NCBI RefSeq assembly: GCF_012935715.1
Contig: NZ_CP052860.1
Location: 1,550,001 to 1,614,000 of the forward strand
DNA length: 64,000 nucleotides
Direction: 5' to 3'
From: Pseudomonas sp. ADAK13
GTDB taxonomy: Bacteria > Pseudomonadota > Gammaproteobacteria > Pseudomonadales > Pseudomonadaceae
Made by a program: the position numbers and the translations under genes. This document shows positions 1 to 9,259 of this stretch, one piece after another. The notes below the pieces were generated by a model. It was not told where the DNA came from and did no database searches. It was given only the letters and a program-made list of their open reading frames with translations. Position 1 is the stretch's first letter. Every line of letters begins with the position of its first letter.

Positions 1-73
1 CATTGCCCTGGACATCCTCGACCCGGGCAACAAAGCGGTGAATTACAGCCTGAGCTTCCACTCTCCCGAGTGA
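1..73 (+). CDS. C-terminal end of a protein cut by the window edge (DUF3426-type by position)
   Basis: An open frame enters from the left edge and ends at a TGA at 71-73; the last residues read DPGNKAVNYSLSFHSPE. Only 23 residues are visible. In Pseudomonas the gene before dusB-fis is usually a zinc-ribbon DUF3426 membrane protein after prmA, and this tail is compatible with that, but the identity rests on position and not on a motif. Confidence 0.5.
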   Translation, partial: IALDILDPGNKAVNYSLSFHSPE

Positions 74-258
74 TCCGGCTCATGGGCCGGGGTTTGACGG
101 CAGATTATTGACTGCACCGCGTTTGACCAAACCGGTGGCGATAAGAAAATAACTGCTCAGATTTTATCCAATTCAGCCTTTATCCAGTCATCGAGAGCGG
201 GTATCATGCCAACCCTTTTTCGAACTCTAATGATCCGGCCCCACAACAGGGAAGTCCT

Positions 259-1272
259 ATGTCGGCGGTACGCATCGGCCCATACACATTGCACAACGGC
301 TTGATCCTCGCCCCGATGGCGGGAGTCACCGACCAGCCCTTTCGTCAGCTTTGCAAGCGTTTGGGCGCAGGGCTTGTAGTCTCGGAAATGGTCACCAGCG
401 ACATGAGCTTGTGGAACACCCGCAAATCGCGGATGCGCATGATCCACGAAGGTGATCCCGAGCCCCGCTCGGTACAGATCGCCGGCGGTGATGCGCAAAT
501 GCTGGCGGATGCGGCCCGGGCCAACGTGGAGTTGGGGGCGCAGATTATTGATATCAACATGGGTTGCCCGGCCAAGAAAGTCTGCAACAAGGCCGCAGGC
601 TCTGCCCTGTTGAAGGATGAGCAGTTGGTGAGCGAGATCCTGCATGCCGTTGTCGCTGCAGTGGATGTGCCGGTCACCCTGAAGATCCGCACCGGTTGGG
701 ACCGGGACAACAAGAATGGCCTGACGGTGGCGAAGATCGCCGAGCAGGCGGGCATTACAGCGCTGGCGGTGCATGGCCGCACCCGCGCCGACCTTTACAC
801 CGGTGAAGCCGAGTACGACACCATTGCCGCGATCAAGCAGGCGGTGTCGATTCCCGTCTTTGCCAACGGCGACATCGATTCAGCCGAGAAAGCCCGGCGC
901 GTGTTGCACGCGACCGGCGCCGATGGCCTGTTGATTGGCCGGGCTGCCCAGGGGCGGCCATGGATTTTTCGTGAGATCGAGCATTTTCTGCGTACCGGCG
1001 AAGTGTTGCCGGCACCGGAGTTGATCGAGGTGGAACGTATTCTGCTAGAGCATCTGGCCGCCCTGCACGCCTTCTATGGAGACGTGATGGGAGTACGCAT
1101 TGCTCGCAAGCATGTGGGCTGGTATCTCGCAACCTTGCCGGGCGCCAGGGAGTTTCGCGCCCACTTCAATCGTTTGGATGATACGGAAGCACAGTGCGCC
1201 AACGTTCGTGAGTTCTTCTGCGAGCGTTACAAGAGCCTGGTGACAGGGGACGGAGAAGGGGTGGCCGCATGA
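259..1272 (+). CDS. dusB: tRNA-dihydrouridine synthase B
   Basis: FMN- and NADPH-dependent enzyme that reduces uridine to dihydrouridine in the D-loop of tRNAs. The 337-residue protein has the Dus TIM-barrel start ([13 protein letters not shown], about residues 18-29) and the family active-site segment [18 protein letters not shown], in which Cys109 is the expected catalytic proton donor. An AGGGAAG ribosome-binding site precedes ATG 259. It overlaps fis by four bases (ATGA), the dusB-fis arrangement conserved in gammaproteobacteria, so Fis is translated from the dusB message. Length and motifs are normal. Confidence 0.97.
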   Translation: MSAVRIGPYTLHNGLILAPMAGVTDQPFRQLCKRLGAGLVVSEMVTSDMSLWNTRKSRMRMIHEGDPEPRSVQIAGGDAQMLADAARANVELGAQIIDINMGCPAKKVCNKAAGSALLKDEQLVSEILHAVVAAVDVPVTLKIRTGWDRDNKNGLTVAKIAEQAGITALAVHGRTRADLYTGEAEYDTIAAIKQAVSIPVFANGDIDSAEKARRVLHATGADGLLIGRAAQGRPWIFREIEHFLRTGEVLPAPELIEVERILLEHLAALHAFYGDVMGVRIARKHVGWYLATLPGAREFRAHFNRLDDTEAQCANVREFFCERYKSLVTGDGEGVAA

Positions 1273-1589
1273 CGATGATGACCGAGACTTTAGTGAGTGG
1301 AACAACACCCGTGAGCGACAACGTCAATTTGAAACAGCACCTCAACACGCCGAGCGAAGAAGGCCAGACCCTTCGCGGGAGTGTCGAAAAGGCGCTGCAC
1401 AATTATTTCGCCCACCTTGAGGGCGCTGCCGTCACGGACGTGTACAACCTGGTGCTCTCCGAAGTCGAGGCGCCGTTGCTCGAAAGCGTAATGAACTACG
1501 TCAAGGGCAACCAGACCAAGGCCAGTGAGCTGCTCGGTCTGAACCGTGGCACGCTGCGCAAGAAACTCAAGCAGTACGATTTGCTGTAA
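1269..1589 (+). CDS. fis: DNA-binding protein Fis
   Basis: Nucleoid-associated DNA-bending protein that acts on rRNA promoters, recombination and global transcription. It has 106 residues; the C-terminal helix-turn-helix (about residues 81-106, starting [16 protein letters not shown]) is the near-invariant Fis/NtrC-type module. The N-terminal extension starting [11 protein letters not shown] is typical of pseudomonads and longer than in E. coli (98 residues). Its start overlaps the end of dusB by four bases, so the two are co-translated, and a rho-independent terminator follows directly. Confidence 0.97.
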   Translation: MTMMTETLVSGTTPVSDNVNLKQHLNTPSEEGQTLRGSVEKALHNYFAHLEGAAVTDVYNLVLSEVEAPLLESVMNYVKGNQTKASELLGLNRGTLRKKLKQYDLL

Positions 1590-1606
1590 GCATTCAATCA
1601 AACCAG

Positions 1607-1639
1607 AAAGGCGCCCGCGTAAAAACGGTCGCCTTTTTT
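1607..1639 (+). terminator. Rho-independent terminator after dusB-fis
   Basis: AAGGCG pairs with CGCCTT across an A-rich loop, followed by a run of T (1633-1639). It lies 18 bases after the fis stop and before purH, so purH probably has its own promoter or depends on read-through. Confidence 0.85.
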
Positions 1640-1670
1640 GCTGACTCCTTTGCTTTTGATGGAAATTGAA

Positions 1671-3278
1671 ATGACCGACCAGACTACCCGCCTGCCGATC
1701 CGCCGTGCCTTGATCAGTGTCTCCGACAAGACCGGGATCCTCGAATTTGCCCGGGAGCTGGAAGCCCTGGGCGTGGAGATTCTCTCCACCGGCGGGACCT
1801 TCAAACTGCTGCAGGACAACGGCGTGGCCGCAGTGGAAGTGGCGGACTACACCGGTTTCGCAGAAATGATGGACGGTCGGGTCAAGACCCTGCACCCGAA
1901 AATCCACGGCGGGATCCTCGGTCGTCGCGGTATCGACGACGCCATCATGACCGAGCACGGCATCAAGCCGATCGACCTGGTGGCCGTTAACCTCTACCCG
2001 TTCGAAGCCACCATCAACAAGCCAGGCTGCGACCTGCCGACCGCCATCGAAAACATCGATATCGGCGGCCCGACCATGGTTCGCTCCGCAGCAAAAAACC
2101 ACAAAGACGTGGCCATCGTGGTGAACGCCAGCGATTACGCCAACGTGCTGGAAAGCCTGAAAGCCGGGGGCCTGACCTACGCCCAGCGCTTCGACCTGAT
2201 GCTCAAGGCCTTCGAACACACCGCTGCCTACGACGGCATGATCGCCAACTACATGGGCACCGTGAACCAGGCGGCTGAAACCCTCAGCACTGAAGGTCGC
2301 AGCCAGTTCCCGCGCACCTTCAACAGCCAGTTCATCAAGGCCCAGGAAATGCGCTACGGCGAGAACCCGCACCAGAGCGCGGCGTTCTACGTGGAAGCCA
2401 AGCCTGCCGAAGTCGGCATCGCCACTGCAACCCAACTGCAAGGCAAAGAGCTTTCCTACAACAACGTGGCCGACACCGACGCCGCGCTGGAATGTGTGAA
2501 GAGCTTCGTCAAGCCAGCCTGCGTGATCGTCAAGCACGCCAACCCGTGCGGCGTGGCCGTGAGCCCGGACGCTGAAGGCGGCATCCGCCAGGCGTACGAG
2601 CTGGCCTACGCCACCGACACCGAGTCGGCCTTCGGCGGCATCATCGCCTTCAACCGTGAGCTGGACGCCGAGACCGCCAAGGCGATCGTTGAGCGTCAGT
2701 TCGTTGAAGTGATCATTGCCCCGTCCGTGAGCGACGAAGCCCGCGCCATCGTGGCTGCTAAGGCCAATGTGCGCCTGTTGGCCTGCGGCGAGTGGTCGGC
2801 CGAGCGTGCTGCTGCCTGGGACTACAAGCGCGTCAACGGCGGCTTGCTGGTACAGAGCCGCGACATCGGCATGATCGGCAGTGCCGACCTGAAAGTGGTC
2901 ACCAAGCGCGCGCCGACCGAACAGGAAATCAACGACCTGATCTTCGCCTGGAAAGTCGCCAAATACGTTAAATCCAACGCCATCGTCTACGCCAAGAACC
3001 GCCAGACCATCGGTGTCGGCGCCGGCCAGATGAGCCGTGTGAACTCGGCGCGTATCGCTGCGATCAAGGCCGAACATGCCGGCCTGCAAGTGCAGGGCTC
3101 GGTGATGGCGTCCGACGCTTTCTTCCCGTTCCGTGATGGCCTCGACAACGCCGCAAAAGCTGGCGTGACTGCAGTAATCCAGCCAGGCGGCTCGATGCGT
3201 GACGCAGAAGTGATTGCAGCGGCTGATGAAGCCGGCATCGCCATGGTGTTTACCGGCATGCGCCACTTCCGCCACTAA
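1671..3278 (+). CDS. purH: Bifunctional AICAR formyltransferase / IMP cyclohydrolase
   Basis: Catalyses the last two steps of de novo IMP synthesis: formylation of AICAR with 10-formyl-THF, then cyclisation to IMP. The 535-residue protein has the N-terminal MGS-like IMP cyclohydrolase domain (about 1-150, with the STGGT loop) and the C-terminal transformylase domain with RYGENPHQ and the catalytic Lys-His pair in KHANPCGVA (Lys288-His289). Start ATG 1671 gives the standard [20 protein letters not shown] beginning; an upstream in-frame start at 1638 would sit inside the fis terminator and is rejected. It forms an operon with purD 20 bases downstream. Confidence 0.97.
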   Translation: MTDQTTRLPIRRALISVSDKTGILEFARELEALGVEILSTGGTFKLLQDNGVAAVEVADYTGFAEMMDGRVKTLHPKIHGGILGRRGIDDAIMTEHGIKPIDLVAVNLYPFEATINKPGCDLPTAIENIDIGGPTMVRSAAKNHKDVAIVVNASDYANVLESLKAGGLTYAQRFDLMLKAFEHTAAYDGMIANYMGTVNQAAETLSTEGRSQFPRTFNSQFIKAQEMRYGENPHQSAAFYVEAKPAEVGIATATQLQGKELSYNNVADTDAALECVKSFVKPACVIVKHANPCGVAVSPDAEGGIRQAYELAYATDTESAFGGIIAFNRELDAETAKAIVERQFVEVIIAPSVSDEARAIVAAKANVRLLACGEWSAERAAAWDYKRVNGGLLVQSRDIGMIGSADLKVVTKRAPTEQEINDLIFAWKVAKYVKSNAIVYAKNRQTIGVGAGQMSRVNSARIAAIKAEHAGLQVQGSVMASDAFFPFRDGLDNAAKAGVTAVIQPGGSMRDAEVIAAADEAGIAMVFTGMRHFRH

Positions 3279-3298
3279 CAGAATTCGAGGTTTTTGAA

Positions 3299-4591
3299 AT
3301 GAATGTTTTGATCATTGGCAGCGGTGGCCGTGAACACGCCCTGGCCTGGAAAGTTGCCCAGGACCCACGCGTCCAGAAAGTGTTCGTTGCACCCGGCAAC
3401 GCCGGCACCGCCATTGAAGCCAAGTGCGAAAACGTCGCCATCGATGTGTTGGCCCTTGAGCAACTGGCAGACTTTGCCGAGAAAAACGTTTCCCTGACCA
3501 TCGTCGGTCCGGAAGTGCCGCTGGTGGCCGGCGTTGTGGACCTGTTCCGCAGCCGCGGCCTGGACTGCTTCGGCCCTACTGCCGGTGCTGCCCAGCTGGA
3601 AGGCTCGAAAGCCTTCACCAAGGATTTCCTGGCGCGCCACAAGATCCCGACCGCCGACTACCAGAACTTCACCGAGATCGAGCCGGCCCTGGCTTACCTG
3701 CGTGAGGTCGGTGCACCGATCGTGATCAAGGCCGACGGCCTGGCCGCCGGTAAAGGCGTGATCGTCGCAATGACCCTGGCCGAAGCCGAAGACGCCGTGC
3801 GCGACATGCTCGCCGGCAATGCTTTCGGTGAAGCCGGTTCGCGCGTCGTCATCGAAGAGTTCCTCGACGGCGAAGAAGCCAGCTTCATCGTGATGGTCGA
3901 CGGCAAGAACGTGCTGCCGATGGCCACGAGCCAAGACCACAAACGCGTGGGCGACGGCGACAGCGGCCCGAACACCGGCGGCATGGGTGCCTACTCCCCG
4001 GCCCCAGTGGTCACCGCCGACGTGCACAAACGCGTGATGGACCTGGTGATCTGGCCCACCGTTCGCGGCATGGCGGACGAAGGCAACGTGTACACCGGTT
4101 TCCTGTACGCCGGCTTGATGATCGACAAGGCCGGCAACCCGAAAGTCATCGAGTTCAACTGCCGCTTCGGCGACCCGGAAACCCAGCCGGTAATGCTGCG
4201 CCTGCAGTCGAGCCTGGTGTTGCTGGTGGAAGCTGCGCTGGCCCAGGCCCTGGACAAGGTCGAAGCCCAATGGGACCCGCGCCCAAGCGTCGGCATCGTG
4301 CTGGCCGCCGGCGGCTACCCGGCCGACTACGCCAAGGGCGATGTGATTGAAGGTCTGGACGCGGCTGCTACGCTGGAAGGCAAGGTGTTCCACGCGGGCA
4401 CCGCGCTCAAGGATGGCAAGGTGGTCACCGCCGGTGGTCGCGTATTGTGCGCAACCGCCATGGGCAGCAGCGTAGATGCCGCCCAGCAACAGGCTTACAA
4501 GCTGGCGGCAAAGATCGACTGGAAGGGCTGCTTCTACCGCACCGACATTGGCTACCGCGCCATTGCCCGTGAGCGTGGCGAAAGTCAGTAA
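3299..4591 (+). CDS. purD: Phosphoribosylamine-glycine ligase
   Basis: ATP-dependent ligase that makes GAR from phosphoribosylamine and glycine in purine biosynthesis. The 430-residue protein starts MNVLIIGSGGREHALAWK, the GARS N-domain signature, followed by the ATP-grasp core (KADGLAAGKGVIVA at about 140-153) and the metal-binding segment EFNCRFGDPETQ near residue 285. It lies 20 bases after purH, as in other gammaproteobacteria. Full length, no anomalies. Confidence 0.97.
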   Translation: MNVLIIGSGGREHALAWKVAQDPRVQKVFVAPGNAGTAIEAKCENVAIDVLALEQLADFAEKNVSLTIVGPEVPLVAGVVDLFRSRGLDCFGPTAGAAQLEGSKAFTKDFLARHKIPTADYQNFTEIEPALAYLREVGAPIVIKADGLAAGKGVIVAMTLAEAEDAVRDMLAGNAFGEAGSRVVIEEFLDGEEASFIVMVDGKNVLPMATSQDHKRVGDGDSGPNTGGMGAYSPAPVVTADVHKRVMDLVIWPTVRGMADEGNVYTGFLYAGLMIDKAGNPKVIEFNCRFGDPETQPVMLRLQSSLVLLVEAALAQALDKVEAQWDPRPSVGIVLAAGGYPADYAKGDVIEGLDAAATLEGKVFHAGTALKDGKVVTAGGRVLCATAMGSSVDAAQQQAYKLAAKIDWKGCFYRTDIGYRAIARERGESQ

Positions 4592-4610
4592 ACAGCTATC
4601 CGTTCGGTTA

Positions 4611-4633
4611 GGCAGGGGCCCTTGGCCCTTGCC
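4611..4633 (+). terminator. Hairpin after purD, probable terminator
   Basis: GGCAGGGGC pairs with GCCCTTGCC (one G-T pair) across a CCTTG loop, 20 bases after the purD stop. The downstream tract CTACTCTT is only mildly T-rich, so termination may be partial. Confidence 0.45.
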
Positions 4634-4693
4634 CTACTCTTGTGGCCCCGCGCATAGTTATACCCATGCATCAACCTACGAAGGGATTTCGCC

Positions 4694-7468
4694 GTGCGCT
4701 GGCTCAGGATCGCCATAGGTTTCACTGTCAGTCTGCTGACCTTGCTCTGCTTGCTTCCGGCCCAGGCCGCCGCACAAGGCAGTGGCTGGGCGGTATTGCT
4801 TGATGAACAGGCCGATCTGCAACTGAGCGATATCCGCTCGCCCCGCTACATCAATCAATTCAGCCCCATCGAACTGGACCGGATTACCGCCGCGCAACCG
4901 GACGGTGCGTTGTGGGTGCGCTTCAGGCTGCAACCCGGCAAGCACGAGCAAGTGCTGCGGGTATTCGCCCCCGACCTGTCTCACCTGAACCTGTACGTGC
5001 TCGACGGCGACACCCTGGTGGAGCAGCAAGCCACCGGTACCCGCCAGCCCCAGGCCGAGCGCCCGCTGCCCAGCAGCGACTTCATGCTGCCGATGCCCCA
5101 AAGCCAAAAGCCGCTGGACGTGTACCTGCGCATGGTCTCGGAACACGAACTGCGCCCCTACATCACCCTGGAGCCCGCCGTACTGGCCGCGGCCAACCAG
5201 AACCAGACACTGATCTACGGGCTGCTGTTCGGCTGCCTGGTGATGCTGATCCTGCACAACCTGACCCGCTACGCTTACCATCGCTCCCGCAGCAGCCTGT
5301 GGCTCGCCGCCTGCGAAGTGCTGTTGATGCTCAGCCTGGCGCTGTTGCTCAACGTGGTGGGGCCGTGGCTGCCGAACTGGCACGCGGTACAAACCCCCGG
5401 CGCCTACCTCGCCCTGCTGCTGACCGCACCGTGCGGGCTGATGTTCGCCTACCGTTTTTTTGCCCCCCTGGGCCCGCACCCGCTGAACAAGCTGTTGATG
5501 GCCGACATCCTGCTGATCGTCCTGGTCGGGCTGTTGCTGCTGTTCGTCAATACGCTGCCCCTGAACATCATCACCTACGCCCTGGTGGCGCTGGCCGGCC
5601 TGAGCATGCTGTTCGTCTCGGCCTATCACTGGCAAAAAGGTTATCGCCCGGCGCGGCTGTTCATGGTGGCGATGGTGATCTTCAACATTGGCACGCTGAT
5701 TATCCTGCCCGCGTTGCTGGGCCTGACACTGGTGGCGCCCCAAGGCTTGATCATCACCCTGCTCGGTTTTATCTGCCTCAGCGGCCTGTTGATGAGCCTG
5801 GCATTGGGCGAGCGCCAGCGCGCAATCACCGAAGACAACTTCAGCCTCAGCCGCGACCTGGCGGCCAGCAATGCTGAAATCGCCGCCAAGGCCGAGTTCC
5901 TGGCGAAGATCAGCCACGAAATCCGCACCCCCATGAACGGTGTGCTGGGCATGACCGAACTGCTGCTGGGCACGCCGCTGTCGGTCAAGCAGCGGGACTA
6001 TGTGCAAACCATTCATAGCGCCGGCAATGAACTGCTCACCCTGATCAACGAGATTCTCGACATCTCCAAGCTGGAGTCCGGGCAGATCGAACTGGACGAC
6101 GTGCAATTCGACCTCAATGCGCTGATCGAAGACTGCCTGAGTATTTTCCGCGCCAAGGCCGAACAGCAGAACGTCGAGCTGATCAGCTTTATCCAGCCAC
6201 AAGTGCCACGGGTGATCAGCGGTGACCCGACGCGCCTGCGCCAGGCACTGTTGAGCCTGCTGGAAAACGCCCTGCAAAAAACCGACGAAGGCGAAGTGCT
6301 GATCGTCGTGGCACTGGACGAGCGCAGCAGCAAACCGCGCCTGCGCATCGCCGTGCAAGACAGCGGCCTGCCGATGGAACCCGCCGAGCGCGACGCCCTG
6401 CTGCACAGCGAGTTGCACAGCAAGAACTTCCTGTCTGCCACCCGCTTGAGCGGCCATCTGGGCCTGGTCATCGCCCGCCAGTTGATCCTGTTGATGAACG
6501 GCGAGTTCGGCATCAAGAGCGGTAGCCAACAGGGCAGCACGCTGTGGCTGACCTTGCCGCTGGACCCGGAACGCCTGGAGCATCCGACCTCCGACCTCGA
6601 CGGCCCGCTCAAGGGTGCACGCGTGCTGGTGGTGGACGACAACGACACCTGCCGCAAAGTGCTGGTGCAACAATGCACGGCCTGGGGCCTGAACGTGAGC
6701 GCCGTGCCGTCGGGCAAGGAAGCCTTGGCCCTGCTGCGCACCAAGGCGCACCTGCGGGACTATTTCGACGTGGTGCTGCTGGACCAGAACATGCCTGGCA
6801 TGACCGGCATGCAGCTGGCGGCGAAGATCAAGGAAGACCCGAGCCTGAACCACGACATCTTGCTGATCATGCTCACCGGCATCAGCAATGCGCCGAGCAA
6901 GATCATCGCGCGCAACTGCGGGATCAAGCGCATCCTCGCCAAGCCCGTGGCCGGTTATACCCTCAAGACCACGCTCGCCGACGAACTGACCCAACGCAGC
7001 AAGGGCACCGTGCAGCCTCGCCAGCCGGCGATCAGCGCCCCCGTTCCCGTGACGGTGCCGAGTGATTTCAAGATCCTGGTGGCGGAAGACAACAGCATCT
7101 CCACCAAGGTGATTCGCGGCATGCTCGGCAAGCTCAACCTGCAGCCCGACACCGCGAGCAACGGCGAAGAAGCCCTGCAGGCGATGAAGACCCAGCGCTA
7201 CGACCTGGTGTTGATGGACTGTGAAATGCCGATCCTCGATGGCTTCTCCGCCACCCAGCAACTGCGGGCATGGGAAGTCAGCAACCAGCGGATTCGCACG
7301 CCGATCGTGGCGCTGACGGCGCACATTCTTTCAGAGCATAAAGAGCGTGCACGCCAGGCCGGGATGGACGGGCACATGGCCAAGCCGGTGGAGTTATCGC
7401 AGTTGCGTGAGCTGGTGGAGTATTGGGTGGCGCAGCGCCAACAGCGACCGGAACACGCCCCTACCTGA
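4694..7468 (+). CDS. retS: Hybrid sensor histidine kinase RetS
   Basis: Orphan hybrid sensor that in P. aeruginosa binds GacS and blocks the GacS/GacA-Rsm pathway, switching between virulence and biofilm programmes. 924 residues in the RetS order: signal peptide (about 1-27), periplasmic 7TMR-DISMED2 domain (about 30-165), seven membrane helices (about 175-395), HisKA with His408 in [10 protein letters not shown], a diverged HATPase domain, then two receiver domains with phospho-acceptor Asp697 (LLDQNMPG) and Asp842 (LMDCEMP). No HPt domain. GTG 4694 is the start, with AAGGGA seven bases upstream. The position right after purD matches PA4855-PA4856 in PAO1 (from memory), which separates it from the similar LadS. 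Confidence 0.93.
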   Translation: MRWLRIAIGFTVSLLTLLCLLPAQAAAQGSGWAVLLDEQADLQLSDIRSPRYINQFSPIELDRITAAQPDGALWVRFRLQPGKHEQVLRVFAPDLSHLNLYVLDGDTLVEQQATGTRQPQAERPLPSSDFMLPMPQSQKPLDVYLRMVSEHELRPYITLEPAVLAAANQNQTLIYGLLFGCLVMLILHNLTRYAYHRSRSSLWLAACEVLLMLSLALLLNVVGPWLPNWHAVQTPGAYLALLLTAPCGLMFAYRFFAPLGPHPLNKLLMADILLIVLVGLLLLFVNTLPLNIITYALVALAGLSMLFVSAYHWQKGYRPARLFMVAMVIFNIGTLIILPALLGLTLVAPQGLIITLLGFICLSGLLMSLALGERQRAITEDNFSLSRDLAASNAEIAAKAEFLAKISHEIRTPMNGVLGMTELLLGTPLSVKQRDYVQTIHSAGNELLTLINEILDISKLESGQIELDDVQFDLNALIEDCLSIFRAKAEQQNVELISFIQPQVPRVISGDPTRLRQALLSLLENALQKTDEGEVLIVVALDERSSKPRLRIAVQDSGLPMEPAERDALLHSELHSKNFLSATRLSGHLGLVIARQLILLMNGEFGIKSGSQQGSTLWLTLPLDPERLEHPTSDLDGPLKGARVLVVDDNDTCRKVLVQQCTAWGLNVSAVPSGKEALALLRTKAHLRDYFDVVLLDQNMPGMTGMQLAAKIKEDPSLNHDILLIMLTGISNAPSKIIARNCGIKRILAKPVAGYTLKTTLADELTQRSKGTVQPRQPAISAPVPVTVPSDFKILVAEDNSISTKVIRGMLGKLNLQPDTASNGEEALQAMKTQRYDLVLMDCEMPILDGFSATQQLRAWEVSNQRIRTPIVALTAHILSEHKERARQAGMDGHMAKPVELSQLRELVEYWVAQRQQRPEHAPT

Positions 7469-7486
7469 CCTGAAACAGGATATCCC

Positions 7487-7514
7487 TGTGGGAGCTGGCT
7501 TGCCTGCTCCCACA
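7487..7514. repeat. Short REP-type hairpin
   Basis: TGTGGGAGC and GCTCCCACA form a 9-bp palindrome around TGGCTTGCCT. It is a shortened version of the GTGGGAGC(T/G)GGCTTGCC element found repeatedly in this window, placed between retS and marC where it could also act as a 3' hairpin for retS. Confidence 0.8.
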
Positions 7515-7569
7515 TTTGTTCCGTGGCGCCTGATAGACTCCCCACACGTCCCCGCCGCGAGCCGCGCCC

Positions 7570-8166
7570 ATGCTCCATGTGCTATTCAGCGTTTACCTGA
7601 AGATGCTGGTGCTCTACAGCCCCTTCTTCGTGCTCTCCTGCTTTATCAGCCTGACCCGCGGTTACTCCAGCAAGGAGCGGCGGCGCCTGGCCTGGAAAGT
7701 GGCCCTCGCCACGCTGGTCTCGAGCGTGTTGCTCTACCTGTTCGGCCGGGTGATCTTCAGCGTATTCGGCATCACCGTCGACGCCTTCCGCATCGGCGCC
7801 GGCAGTGTGCTGTTTATCTCGGCCCTGGGCATGGCCCAAGGCAAGTCGGCGGTGCAGACCGACAACGTGCAGCAGGACGTGACCATCGTGCCGCTGACCA
7901 TCCCCCTGACCGTCGGCCCCGGCACCATCGGTGCGCTGCTGGTGATGGGCGTCAGCCAGCCGCACTGGGACGACAAGATCACTGCCATCCTCAGCATTGC
8001 CCTGGCCAGCATGACGGTGGGCGTGGTGCTGTACCTGTCCAACCGAATCGAACGCATCCTCGGCGACCAGGGCTTGCAAATTGTCAGCCGGTTGATGGGG
8101 CTGTTTGTGTGTGCCCTGGCCGCGCAAATCATCTTTACCGGCGTACGCGGCTACCTGGTGCCGTAG
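7570..8166 (+). CDS. MarC-family inner-membrane protein
   Basis: 198-residue integral membrane protein of the MarC/UPF0056 family, with about six hydrophobic helices and the motif VPLTIPLTVGPGTIGALLV near residues 112-130 typical of the family. The family's substrate is unknown; its former link to multiple antibiotic resistance in E. coli was not sustained. The start is ATG 7570. It ends one base before the stop of the convergent gene at 8168, with no room for a terminator. In PAO1 a MarC-like gene also follows retS (from memory). Confidence 0.9.
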   Translation: MLHVLFSVYLKMLVLYSPFFVLSCFISLTRGYSSKERRRLAWKVALATLVSSVLLYLFGRVIFSVFGITVDAFRIGAGSVLFISALGMAQGKSAVQTDNVQQDVTIVPLTIPLTVGPGTIGALLVMGVSQPHWDDKITAILSIALASMTVGVVLYLSNRIERILGDQGLQIVSRLMGLFVCALAAQIIFTGVRGYLVP

Positions 8167-8167
8167 A

Positions 8168-8965
8168 TCAAATCCTGTATTTGGCGATAGCCAGCCGGAC
8201 CTTGTCCCCTGCGCTGTCCCGCAGCAGTTGAAGCGTGGCTTCGTTGACCACCGAGCTGTTCAGCACCAGGCAGGTACGACCACTGAAGGCTTCAACGGAG
8301 CCACTGTCCCACTCCAGAAACGGCACGCCCACCTGCTTGCTGACACCGTGGGAACTGTAGGTCACCAACACCATCGAGACTTCCCCCGCCGTTTCCGAGC
8401 AGGACGCCAAGCCGAAATCACCACCGTCGTGGGTCGTGGTATTTCGTTTGAACAACTCGAATGAGGCCGGGAGCTGCTTCAAGGCCTCCACTGCATCACC
8501 CACCCGCTTGGGCAGCGCGCTGATCAACGGCCCCGACAAGAACGTCGAAGCCACCGTGGCCGCCACCAGATTCAGCGCCGCCAACTGCACCGACAACCCT
8601 TTGCGGGTCGTGTACACCCGCTCAAAACTGCTCCTGACCGGGATCCAGCCCAGGCTGATCATCACCTTGATAAATTCGTCGTACCAGGCCTCCGTTCCCC
8701 GTGCGATGCGCAACACATCGCTGACGTAGCTGCTCGCCAGCAGATAACTCTTGCGGGTGTATTCCTTGTTGAGGCTCGTCATGCCGTCCACAAACGACAT
8801 GACACTGTTGTTCACCACCGCCGCATTCAACCCATCATCCCCCTCGGGCCTCACCGGCGGGACCCACCCGGACGACAGGCCGGACGCCCCCGGAAGCCGG
8901 TAAGCGGCAATCAGCTTCCTGCGTTTTGCACTGTTGATCCGTCTGTTATTTCGCTCCATAGCCAT
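8168..8965 (-). CDS. Uncharacterised protein, Pseudomonas-restricted type
   Basis: 265 residues with a basic N terminus (MERNNRRINSAKRRK), no signal peptide and one moderately hydrophobic helix (about 125-150). The middle segment AWYDEFIKVMISLGWIPV, the following helical part and a C-terminal beta-rich part resemble, from memory, a family of uncharacterised accessory proteins in Pseudomonas and Photorhabdus that share a WY..F..V...GW signature; no function is known. An alternative start at 8959 (third codon) is better spaced from the GGAG motif. It is a single gene, convergent with marC and upstream of nothing obviously related. Confidence 0.7.
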   Translation of the reverse strand: MAMERNNRRINSAKRRKLIAAYRLPGASGLSSGWVPPVRPEGDDGLNAAVVNNSVMSFVDGMTSLNKEYTRKSYLLASSYVSDVLRIARGTEAWYDEFIKVMISLGWIPVRSSFERVYTTRKGLSVQLAALNLVAATVASTFLSGPLISALPKRVGDAVEALKQLPASFELFKRNTTTHDGGDFGLASCSETAGEVSMVLVTYSSHGVSKQVGVPFLEWDSGSVEAFSGRTCLVLNSSVVNEATLQLLRDSAGDKVRLAIAKYRI

Positions 8966-9259
8966 TCTCCAGAACCCCCAACATGGGGCTTAACGCCAAC
9001 ACTAGTCGAGTTGCCGGGGATTTTGAGTTACTGGAAATGGACGACAAAACGCGCTGCAGCACGCAGGAAAAACCACCCCGGGCGGCGGCCCCGAGTAAAC
9101 GCTGGGGATGAACCGGCGGCGTGGAAAGGCTCGGTGTTTTTCTTCAGCCGGTAGAGAAAGGTACGACTCGACCCGATGCAAAAAACATTCGGCAAGCAGA
9201 CCTTTCTTCCATCACCTGAGAGCTTTTTCAAGGCGGCCCCATGGCGGGGCCACCGTTTT
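8966..9259. other. Intergenic region between the uncharacterised gene and cobJ
   Basis: Contains the promoter region for the leftward uncharacterised gene and the 3' end of the leftward cob operon. A GC hairpin (GGCCCC / GGGGCC, about 9234-9255) lies just past the cobJ stop and may terminate the operon, although no T run follows. No convincing gene is visible here. Confidence 0.5.

Noticed and set aside
1290..3275. A 661-codon open frame on the minus strand opposite fis and purH
   Set aside because: It is the antisense shadow of high-GC purH; the protein is repetitive in His, Gly and Val without domain features, while the plus strand encodes a conserved enzyme.
4676..7324. An 882-codon minus-strand open frame opposite retS
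   Set aside because: Antisense frame rich in Gln and His, caused by codon bias of retS; no ribosome-binding site or family motif.
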